From the NCBI GenBank assembly GCA_017472115.1, contig JAFUQW010000029.1:1-13966 (forward strand): a stretch of DNA of 13,966 nucleotides. Reading direction: 5' to 3'. The stretch is from Bacteroidales bacterium. Lineage in GTDB: Bacteria > Bacteroidota > Bacteroidia > Bacteroidales > UBA932. How positions within the stretch are numbered: position 1 is the stretch's first letter; the number at the start of each line of letters is the position of its first letter. Positions 7,477 to 13,772 of this stretch are shown in pieces. Below the pieces are notes generated by a model. It did no database searches and had not been told where the DNA came from. It saw only the letters and a program-made list of their open reading frames with translations. The translations under genes were made by a program, and so were the position numbers.

Positions 7477-7484
7477 CAAAATTA
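7477..7484 (-). promoter_or_regulatory. Candidate -7 box of the ispD promoter
   Basis: On the minus strand this reads TAATTTTG, an exact TAnnTTTG match and identical to the box before mrcA. A TTTG lies 24 bp upstream, longer than the usual 19-21. The predicted leader before the ATG at 7456 is very short, roughly 15 bases. Confidence 0.4.
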
Positions 7485-7485
7485 A

Positions 7486-7541
7486 GAAACTGTTTCGAAA
7501 ATATATCACAAAAACTGAAATGATAAAATTTAAGCAGTTTC
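7486..7541. repeat. Spaced inverted repeat in the ispD/mreB gap
   Basis: GAAACTG (7486-7492) is the inverse complement of CAGTTTC (7535-7541), separated by 42 AT-rich bases. In so AT-rich a gap a 7-bp pair may arise by chance. The rest of the gap to 7623 is AT-rich, and I found no convincing mreB promoter pair: TAATTTTA at 7578-7585 is close to the -7 consensus but lacks a TTTG at the right distance. Confidence 0.25.
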
Positions 7542-7623
7542 CGATCTTTTTTATCAGGATTATTTGAGAGTTTTTTGTAATTTTACCGCCTATTTGAATA
7601 AACTGAAAAAACTCGAATAAAAT

Positions 7624-8646
7624 ATGGCATTTTCATTCTTGACTCAAGAGATTGCAATGGACCTCGGAACAGCGAACACTGTCATTTTCCAGAACGACCA
7701 GATCGTCCTTGACGAACCGAGCATCGTTGCCATCGACAATAACACAGGTAAGGCGATTGCATTGGGCCAGAAGGCAAAGATGATGCAGGAAAGGGAGAAC
7801 CCCGGCATAAAGACCGTACGTCCGATGAAGGACGGTGTCATCGCCGACTTCAACGCTGCGGAAATGATGATCCGCGGTTTCATCAAGCAGGTCAACAGCA
7901 TGCGCAGATCGATATTCACCCCGAACATAAAGATGGTCGTGGGCATTCCTTCAGGCAGTACCGAAGTGGAGATCAGAGCGGTGCGCGACTCTTCAGAGCA
8001 TGCCGGAGGCCGTGACGTGTATCTGATCTATGAGCCTATGGCATCAGCCCTCGGTATCGGACTCGACGTGGAGGCTCCAAAGGGCAACATGGTGGTTGAC
8101 ATAGGAGGCGGTACGACAGAGATTGCCGTGATCTCGCTCGGCGGCATCGTGGTCCAGGACTCGATCAAGGTGGCCGGAGACGTATTCACGGGAGACATCC
8201 AGCAGTATCTCCGCCAGCAGCACAACATCAGGGTAGGACAGATTACTGCAGAGAAGATCAAGATCGCCATCGGTGCCGTGATTCCGGATCTTGACGAGGA
8301 ACCGGAGCCATATGCGATCACCGGTCCTAACCTGATGACGGCTCATCCTGTCCATGCGACCATCACCTATCAGGAGATCGCACACTGTCTGGACAAGTCG
8401 GTAGCACGTATCGAGAGCGGCATCCTCCATGTGCTCGAGCAGACCCCGCCTGAGCTCTACTCGGACATCGTGGAGAACGGAATCCATCTTGCCGGCGGCG
8501 GATCGCTCCTCAGGGGACTTGCAAAACGTCTCACGGAGAAGGTCAACATTCCGTTCTATGTGGCGGAAGATCCGCTCAGAGCTGTGGCAAGAGGCACATG
8601 TCTCGCGCTCAAGAACACAGAGAACTACACATTCCTCATGAGATAA
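7624..8646 (+). CDS. mreB: Rod shape-determining protein MreB (bacterial actin)
   Basis: MreB is an actin-like ATPase that forms short membrane-bound filaments and guides the elongation machinery. The 340-residue protein has the usual length. A short hydrophobic N terminus (MAFSFLTQEI) could serve as a membrane-binding segment. Actin-fold motifs are present in order: phosphate 1 MDLGTANTV at 12-20, EPSIVA at 31-36, the VVGIPSG segment at 105-111, YEPMASALGIGLDV at 136-149, phosphate 2 VVDIGGGTTEIAVI at 157-170 and the adenosine loop IHLAGGGSLLRGL at 287-299. It is the first gene of the mreB-mreC-mreD-mrdA-rodA operon, 4 bp before mreC. The ATG at 7624 lacks a Shine-Dalgarno sequence and follows an AT-rich leader. 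Confidence 0.98.
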   Translation: MAFSFLTQEIAMDLGTANTVIFQNDQIVLDEPSIVAIDNNTGKAIALGQKAKMMQERENPGIKTVRPMKDGVIADFNAAEMMIRGFIKQVNSMRRSIFTPNIKMVVGIPSGSTEVEIRAVRDSSEHAGGRDVYLIYEPMASALGIGLDVEAPKGNMVVDIGGGTTEIAVISLGGIVVQDSIKVAGDVFTGDIQQYLRQQHNIRVGQITAEKIKIAIGAVIPDLDEEPEPYAITGPNLMTAHPVHATITYQEIAHCLDKSVARIESGILHVLEQTPPELYSDIVENGIHLAGGGSLLRGLAKRLTEKVNIPFYVAEDPLRAVARGTCLALKNTENYTFLMR

Positions 8647-8650
8647 ATCC

Positions 8651-9469
8651 TTGCGCAAGAGCAATCTCATATCCCATCTGATAAATGCAGCTATCTTCAT
8701 AATCCTGGAGATAGCTGCGTTGAATATGCTTCGCAACAACGGACCGCTTCAGAGAATCTGGTTTTCGACAGGAGCACAGTCATTCATGGGGGCAGTCTGG
8801 GGAGGGACGCAGAACATCAAGGAGTATTTTTCCCTCAAGAGGACCAATGACGCCCTCGCACGGGAAAACGAAGCCCTTAAGATGCGTGTGACCGAACTGG
8901 AAGCGGCAAATGCGGAGAATCTTAGAGAAATGCCGTCTTACAGGACAGAAGGATACGTTTACATTCCTGCCGAGATAGTGAAGATCAGCAACAACACCCA
9001 GCACAACTACATCATCGTCGGCAAAGGAAGCGCGGACGGAGTGGCCGAGGGATCCGGAATCATTACCGGGAAAGGCGTAATAGGAGTGATCGATGCAGTC
9101 AGCAGGCATTTTTCTTATGCCCGTTCATTCAAGAACCATGACATGAGCATCAGCGCAAGACTCGGCAGAGAAGGATCTGTAGGTCCGTTGACATGGGACG
9201 GGAAAAGCAGTTCCGGGGCCATCCTGAGCGAGATTCCTCATCACGTTCATTTCGAGCCGGGAGACACAGTCTATACCAGCGGATATTCATCGATCTTCCC
9301 TCCTGACATACCGTTGGGCACCATAGGGAAATCAAAGATAGTGAACGGGGCGACCTTCGAGATAGAGGTCAGGATGTTTGAGGATTACGGCGCCCTCCGC
9401 TATGTCATCGTCGTTGATCACAGCGGCAAGGAAGAAATCAAAGAGTTAGAAAAGGAGGAGACATTATGA
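8651..9469 (+). CDS. mreC: Rod shape-determining protein MreC, TTG start
   Basis: MreC is a periplasmic scaffold anchored in the inner membrane that contacts PBP2 and activates the RodA-PBP2 pair. From the TTG at 8651 the protein has 272 residues: a short basic start, one membrane segment at about 8-27, a coiled coil at about 58-93 (rich in Glu, Ala and Leu) and the two-barrel MreC domain at about 105-257, ending with GYSSIFPPDIPLGTIGKS (211-228), the family's C-terminal signature region. TTG is chosen because the next ATG (residue 26) would remove most of the membrane anchor, and because the TTG lies 4 bp after the mreB stop. There is no Shine-Dalgarno sequence at this start. The C-terminal tail is Lys/Glu-rich, and its codons contain the AGGAGG that precedes mreD. 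Confidence 0.94.
   Translation: MRKSNLISHLINAAIFIILEIAALNMLRNNGPLQRIWFSTGAQSFMGAVWGGTQNIKEYFSLKRTNDALARENEALKMRVTELEAANAENLREMPSYRTEGYVYIPAEIVKISNNTQHNYIIVGKGSADGVAEGSGIITGKGVIGVIDAVSRHFSYARSFKNHDMSISARLGREGSVGPLTWDGKSSSGAILSEIPHHVHFEPGDTVYTSGYSSIFPPDIPLGTIGKSKIVNGATFEIEVRMFEDYGALRYVIVVDHSGKEEIKELEKEETL
9453..9458 (+). promoter_or_regulatory. Shine-Dalgarno-like AGGAGG before mreD
   Basis: AGGAGG lies within the last codons of mreC (KEE), 7 bases before the mreD ATG. It is a full match to the anti-Shine-Dalgarno sequence, at good spacing. This is unusual because Bacteroidota starts seldom use it and because the mreB, mreC, topA, ddl and Lrp-like starts here lack one. Confidence 0.55.
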
Positions 9470-9978
9470 AAATCCGCAATTTCAGGACTCTGTACATCCT
9501 GCTCTTAGTCTGCCAGATCATCCTGTGCAACTACAGCTGTCTCGGACCATATGTCATGCTTTCCATACTTCCGGCCATGGTGGCATGCATTCCTCTTTCG
9601 ACAGGCACTCCTCTGTGCATGTTCATCGCTTTTGCCAGCGGTCTCGCGATCGACTGGCTTTCGGAAGGACTCATAGGTCTCAACGCCGCCGCCATACTTC
9701 CGGCAGCACTTCTTCGCAAACCTGTCATCAGCATGTTCATCGGTGAAGACCTGATCGTGAGAAAAGAGAACTTCTCCATCCGCAAGAACGGCTTTTCCAA
9801 GGTTTTCTTCACCATTCTCGCTGCAACAGCCATATTCACCGGCATATATGTATTTCTCGACGGAGCCGGCGCAAGGCCGTTCTGGTTCTCTCTGACCCGG
9901 TTCGCTGCCTCTCTTGCCTGCAATCTGACACTTGGTCTCGTCATTGTGAACGTACTCACCGGAGAAGAAAGAAAATAG
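9466..9978 (+). CDS. mreD: Rod shape-determining protein MreD, Bacteroidota type
   Basis: MreD is an integral membrane partner of MreC in the elongation complex; its biochemical role is not well defined. The 170-residue protein is strongly hydrophobic with membrane segments at about 9-24, 28-44, 49-66, 111-131 and 144-165, and a more polar loop at about 92-110 (GEDLIVRKENFSIRKNG). The stretch PYVMLSILPAM followed by FASGLAIDWLSEGLIGLNAA and LLRKPVI resembles the Bacteroidota MreD pattern, in which an aspartate follows a GL pair inside the membrane (Asp63). MreD is poorly conserved in sequence, so position between mreC and mrdA carries much of the weight. The ATG overlaps the mreC stop as ATGA, which with the AGGAGG upstream argues for coupled translation. 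mrdA follows after 12 bp. Confidence 0.9.
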   Translation: MKIRNFRTLYILLLVCQIILCNYSCLGPYVMLSILPAMVACIPLSTGTPLCMFIAFASGLAIDWLSEGLIGLNAAAILPAALLRKPVISMFIGEDLIVRKENFSIRKNGFSKVFFTILAATAIFTGIYVFLDGAGARPFWFSLTRFAASLACNLTLGLVIVNVLTGEERK

Positions 9979-9990
9979 GACACGGAACAC

Positions 9991-11832
9991 ATGAAACTGA
10001 ACAGGGAAAACAAACTGCTCATCGGACTATGTACTGCGGCAACAATCCTGATTGCCAAGCTTTTCAGCATCCAGATCATCGACGAGGACTATAAGATGGA
10101 TGCCGAGAACAATTCCGTTGTCTATACTACGATCAACCCTACTCGCGGAATCATCCACGACCGCAACGGCAACATCCTTGTCGGCAACAAGGTGGCATAT
10201 GACCTCCTTGTCACCCCGAAGGACGTCGAAGAGTTTGATACTCTGACACTTGCAAAAGTTCTCGACGTCACACCGGAATTCATAAAGGAAAAGATGGACG
10301 GCTACTACAAGAACCGAAGGAGAATCGGTTACCAGTCTGTGGTGATGCTGAAGCAGCTGCCTCAGGAGACATATATGAAATTTGCCGAGATAGCATACAA
10401 GTTCCCCGGATTCAGAGGTGAAGCCAGAAGTATCCGCGAATATCCTTACAATGCAGGAGGAAACCTGCTCGGATATGTGTCCGAAGTGGATGCGAATTAT
10501 CTGAAAAGACATCCTGACGAATACAAAGCCGGTGACTACGCAGGAAAGACCGGCATCGAGGCTGCGCGCGAGAAGGAGCTTCGTGGCGAAAAGGGATACC
10601 ATATCTGGCTCCGTGACTCACGCAACAAGATCATGTCGGAGTATGAAGGGGGATCGAAGGACAAGGAGGCCGTTCCCGGCAACAACATAACCACAACCAT
10701 CGATGCGGAGCTGCAGCACTACGGACAGATGCTCATGCAGAACAAGCTCGGAAGCCTTGTGGCCATCGAGCCTTCGACAGGAGAGATTCTCACCCTTGTA
10801 TCAAGCCCCGGAATAGACGTGGATATGCTTGCCGACATCGGTCAGCACTACAACGAAATTGTGAATGACCCTTACAAGCCTATGTTCAACAGAGCGGTAC
10901 AGGCTTCATATCCTCCGGGTTCCGTATTCAAGTTGGTTAACGGACTCATCGGCCTTCAGGAAGGAGTAGTCACGACTTCGACGAAATACCCGTGCAGGGA
11001 GGGCTACCATTTCGGAAGGAACAAGGTCGGCTGCCATGCCCACAAGTCTCCGATCGATTTCGAGGAATCGATAATGATGTCCTGCAACGCATACTACTGC
11101 TATATCCTCCGCGACCTTCTCGAGAACCCTGCCTATGATTCTTTTGCAGAATCCATGGACAAATGGAATGAATATGTGAGAAGTTTCGGATTCGGCAGCA
11201 AGTTAGGTTCGGACTTCCCTTCCGAACTGGGTGGCTTCATTCCGGATTCCAAATATTATGACAGGGTTTATGGCAAAGGGGCATGGAAGGCTACGACCGT
11301 GATTTCGCTGTCGATCGGACAGGGTGAGATAGGATGTACGCCTATGCATCTTGCAAATCTCTGTGCCACCATTGCAAACAGAGGATACTATTACATTCCG
11401 CACATCGTGAAGGACTCTGAGCACGTGACCATAGATCCGAAATACAAGGAAAGGCATTACACTCTCGTTGACACGACACACTTCCCTAAGGTGATAGAAG
11501 GAATGTACAGAGCGGTCAACAGCGGTTACGGATCCGGAGGTACGGCAAGCGTCGCAGCAGTTGACAGTCTGAATATCTGCGGAAAGACCGGTACTGCACA
11601 GAATCCTCACGGAGAGGACCATTCCGTGTTCATCTGCTTCGCGCCGAAGGATAACCCGAAGATTGCCGTTGCCGCATATGTGGAAAATGCCGGTTTCGGT
11701 GCGGCATGGGCGGCACCTATCGCTTCGCTGCTTACGGAAAAATACCTGAACGGCGAGATCAGCCCGAAACGCAGATATCTTGAGGACAGGATGTTGAACA
11801 GCAATCTTCTTAAAAAGGAGGAAGAGAAATGA
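9991..11832 (+). CDS. mrdA: Penicillin-binding protein 2 (class B transpeptidase of the elongation complex)
   Basis: PBP2 crosslinks the new glycan strands made by RodA during cell elongation. The 613-residue protein has a basic start, one membrane anchor at about 9-28, the class B pedestal region (about 50-215, with RGIIHDRNG at 52-60 and YPYNAGGNLLGYVSEVD at 151-167), a GKTGIEAAREKELRG segment at 185-199, and the transpeptidase domain: YPPGSVFK at 307-314 (nucleophile Ser311, Lys314), SCN at 364-366 and KTGTAQNPHG at 532-541. Cys335, Cys348, His351 and Cys365 lie around the active site and may form a metal site. The C terminus is a Lys/Glu-rich tail. The start at 9991 places the anchor correctly; only a weak AGGA precedes it. 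The stop overlaps the rodA ATG. Confidence 0.96.
   Translation: MKLNRENKLLIGLCTAATILIAKLFSIQIIDEDYKMDAENNSVVYTTINPTRGIIHDRNGNILVGNKVAYDLLVTPKDVEEFDTLTLAKVLDVTPEFIKEKMDGYYKNRRRIGYQSVVMLKQLPQETYMKFAEIAYKFPGFRGEARSIREYPYNAGGNLLGYVSEVDANYLKRHPDEYKAGDYAGKTGIEAAREKELRGEKGYHIWLRDSRNKIMSEYEGGSKDKEAVPGNNITTTIDAELQHYGQMLMQNKLGSLVAIEPSTGEILTLVSSPGIDVDMLADIGQHYNEIVNDPYKPMFNRAVQASYPPGSVFKLVNGLIGLQEGVVTTSTKYPCREGYHFGRNKVGCHAHKSPIDFEESIMMSCNAYYCYILRDLLENPAYDSFAESMDKWNEYVRSFGFGSKLGSDFPSELGGFIPDSKYYDRVYGKGAWKATTVISLSIGQGEIGCTPMHLANLCATIANRGYYYIPHIVKDSEHVTIDPKYKERHYTLVDTTHFPKVIEGMYRAVNSGYGSGGTASVAAVDSLNICGKTGTAQNPHGEDHSVFICFAPKDNPKIAVAAYVENAGFGAAWAAPIASLLTEKYLNGEISPKRRYLEDRMLNSNLLKKEEEK
11816..11821 (+). promoter_or_regulatory. 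Shine-Dalgarno-like AGGAGG before rodA
   Basis: AGGAGG lies in the Lys/Glu codons at the end of mrdA, 7 bases before the rodA ATG, the same sequence and spacing as before mreD. Both sites serve a start that overlaps the previous stop as ATGA. Confidence 0.55.
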
Positions 11833-13343
11833 GACAGGTAGGAAGAGACAGAGGACTGGCAAAGACCATCGACTGGTGGCTTGTGGCATGCTGGTTTCTG
11901 ATGATCCTCATCGGATGGGCCAACATTTACGCCTCGATCCATGCCTCCGAGCCATCGTCCATCTTCGATTTTGCGAGCCGCAGCGGAAAGCAGTTCGTAT
12001 GGATGGTCACGGCCCTCGGGATAGCGGCACTGATCCTTTTCGTCATTCCTCCGAGACTGTACGAGGGTCTGTCTCTGCCTATATACATATTCACAATAGC
12101 CCTGCTCGTTTCCGTCATATTCCTCGGAATCGAGGTCAAGGGATCGAGGTCATGGTTTGCATTCGGTCCGGTCAGATTCCAGCCTGCGGAGATTTCCAAG
12201 ATCTCGACATCTCTTCTGCTCGCCACGATAATGAGTCAGTTAGGATATAAGATCGGACGCTTCAAGGACTTCATGCTGACAGCTGCCGTCATTCTTGTGC
12301 CGATGATGATAATCGTGCTTCAGAGTGAGACAGGATCGGCTCTGGTATATGTGGGATTCATATTCATGCTCTACAGGGAAGGACTCTCGGGATGGCTGAT
12401 ATTCATGATCGGAATGGCTATCCTCACCTTTATCCTCACGCTTACAGCCTCGCCTTATGTGGCGATACTCGTTCTCGCAGGAGTAGCATCGTTATGCATC
12501 TGCCTTTATTCGGACAGATTCAAATGGTGGCTTATGATATGCGTTCCTGTCATCGCCTTCTTCGCATTCCTTCCTTCGCTCATGGAGCTGCTTTCGACAT
12601 GGATAGTCGGTGAGGAGCGCATGGCCGGGATTGCAGCCCTCCAGGAGGCCGGGGAAGCCGTGGAGCTGCCTTTCATAATGAAGATCAAGCCTCTGTACAT
12701 ACTTCTCGGAGTCTCGCTGGGATCTCTGCCGTTCGTGGCATTCCAGGCATTCAGGGAAGGCAACCGGTTCACATACCTTGCCATCCTGTCATTCCTCGGA
12801 GGTCTGCTTCTGGTGTTCTCGACTGACTTCCTGTTCAACGACGTGCTTCAGGACCACCAGAGGAAACGTATCGAGGTGCTTCTCGGCATGAAGGAGGACC
12901 CTACAGGAGTAGGATATAATGTCAACCAGTCGATGATAGCCATCGGTTCCGGCGGACTCACCGGCAAGGGCTACCTCAACGGTACACAGACCACATTGGG
13001 ATTCGTACCTGAGCAAAGCACGGACTTCATTTTCTGCACCATAGGCGAAGAATGGGGATTCCTCGGAGCCGCAGCCGTGATCCTGCTCTATGTATTCCTG
13101 ATCTGGAGGATAATCCGCAATGCCGAACGCAGCAGGGAGGCCTTCACCAGGATATACGGCTACTGCGTCGCCTGCTGCATATTCATGCATCTCTTCATAA
13201 ACATAGGCATGACCATCGGTCTGATGCCTGTCATCGGAATCCCTCTGCCGTTCATAAGTTATGGCGGCTCATCCCTCTGGGGATTCACCGCCATGCTCTT
13301 CATCTTCATTGCTCTCGACCGCAACGAGCGTAAGTATTTCTGA
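11829..13343 (+). CDS. rodA: Peptidoglycan glycosyltransferase RodA (SEDS family)
   Basis: RodA polymerises lipid II into glycan strands as the partner of PBP2. SEDS hallmarks are clear: KGSRSWF at 104-110, RFQPAEISK at 116-124, SETGSALV at 166-173, QDHQRKRIEVLL at 341-352 with Asp342 at the position of the essential E. coli Asp262, GGLTGKGYLNGTQTTLGFVPEQSTDFIF at 375-402 (split here as GGLTGKGYLNG, then EQSTDFIF), GEEWGFLG at 406-413 and PFISYGGSS at 474-482. At 504 residues it is far longer than E. coli RodA (370). The extra length lies between SETGSA and QDHQ, where hydrophobic stretches at about 187-206, 208-226, 232-250, 287-307 and 312-334 surround a polar loop at about 255-284. It is the last gene of the operon, coupled to mrdA by an ATGA overlap, and ends with a charged RNERKYF tail. 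Confidence 0.95.
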   Translation: MRQVGRDRGLAKTIDWWLVACWFLMILIGWANIYASIHASEPSSIFDFASRSGKQFVWMVTALGIAALILFVIPPRLYEGLSLPIYIFTIALLVSVIFLGIEVKGSRSWFAFGPVRFQPAEISKISTSLLLATIMSQLGYKIGRFKDFMLTAAVILVPMMIIVLQSETGSALVYVGFIFMLYREGLSGWLIFMIGMAILTFILTLTASPYVAILVLAGVASLCICLYSDRFKWWLMICVPVIAFFAFLPSLMELLSTWIVGEERMAGIAALQEAGEAVELPFIMKIKPLYILLGVSLGSLPFVAFQAFREGNRFTYLAILSFLGGLLLVFSTDFLFNDVLQDHQRKRIEVLLGMKEDPTGVGYNVNQSMIAIGSGGLTGKGYLNGTQTTLGFVPEQSTDFIFCTIGEEWGFLGAAAVILLYVFLIWRIIRNAERSREAFTRIYGYCVACCIFMHLFINIGMTIGLMPVIGIPLPFISYGGSSLWGFTAMLFIFIALDRNERKYF

Positions 13344-13395
13344 TACGAGTTCTCGACTCCCTGTCAATCAAACACTTCCGAATCACGGTTTCAAG

Positions 13396-13534
13396 CCCTC
13401 ATGCTCACGCCAGGAATGAGGGACAACTACCGGTGGGTGAAGAGGGACGAAAGTGTCGCACTTCACCACCGTGTCTGCCTCCAAGACCTTCCTGTAACCA
13501 CAGGAGCAGCAGTAGGCTCGAAGGCGCGCTCTAC
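13396..13534 (+). other. Hairpin cluster, possible structured RNA or intergenic repeat
   Basis: Successive inverted repeats are: CCCTCAT/ATGAGGG (13396-13402 with 13416-13422, perfect); an 11-bp stem with one bulged G (13431-13442 with 13461-13471), with a possible inner GAC/GTC pairing; TCCTGT/ACAGGA around an AACC loop (13490-13505, perfect); and GTAG/CTAC (13512-13515 with 13531-13534). It does not match RNase P RNA, tmRNA or the riboswitch cores I checked by eye. It could be a structured rodA 3' region, an independent RNA, or a copy of a dispersed repeat. Strand is uncertain because inverted repeats fold from either strand. Confidence 0.4.
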
Positions 13535-13699
13535 ATAAGTGGTCGAAATCAACGCATAAAGTTAGTTTTCGTGAATGATGTTTCCAAATTTTTCATCAGG
13601 AGATCCGTTAAAAATAAATTTTAGCCTCTATAAAATTTGTTTAAAACATATAAAAAAGAGAAAATTATTCGGGGGCAGAGGGGGATTTCGTCACAATTA

Positions 13700-13732
13700 T
13701 TTGAATGGATAACAATATTTAATGTATCTTGG
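13700..13732 (+). promoter_or_regulatory. Candidate promoter of the RhuM-like gene
   Basis: TTTG at 13700-13703 is followed after 21 bp by TATCTTGG at 13725-13732, one mismatch from TAnnTTTG. The start codon would lie about 35 bases after the transcription start. Confidence 0.4.
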
Positions 13733-13767
13733 TGATTAACACTTACCAAATGTCGTTTCAGATACAT
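13722..13767. repeat. Inverted repeat before the RhuM-like start
   Basis: ATGTATCT (13722-13729) is the exact inverse complement of AGATACAT (13760-13767). A nested pair TTGGT (13729-13733) and ACCAA (13745-13749) shares one base with the outer arm. The left arms overlap the candidate -7 box and the right outer arm ends 5 bases before the ATG, so the element could be an operator or influence translation. Confidence 0.4.
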
Positions 13768-13772
13768 AGATT

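Larger units (their letters stand above)
13344..13772. other. 429-bp gap after rodA with no convincing gene
   Basis: The first half (to about 13560) has the base composition of the neighbouring genes, contains several hairpins and stays open in the rodA frame past the stop. The second half (about 13560-13770) is AT-rich, with a G-rich island near 13670-13684, a candidate promoter and an inverted repeat before the RhuM-like gene. I found no tRNA, no intrinsic terminator with a T-run, and no protein I recognise on either strand. Confidence 0.6.

Noticed and set aside
8044..8739. 231-codon minus-strand open frame across mreB/mreC
   Set aside because: Antisense to the mreB nucleotide-binding region and the mreC anchor, both firmly identified.
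11203..11889. 228-codon minus-strand open frame opposite mrdA
   Set aside because: Antisense to the conserved transpeptidase domain; no domain recognised.
13396..13534. tRNA, tmRNA, RNase P RNA or riboswitch in the hairpin cluster
   Set aside because: None of the conserved core sequences of these RNAs could be found on either strand, and no cloverleaf forms.
13433..13624. 63-codon plus-strand open frame after rodA (MGEEGRKCRT...)
   Set aside because: It spans the hairpin cluster and crosses into AT-rich sequence where its composition changes abruptly; other frames are equally open, so there is no reason to prefer it as a gene.
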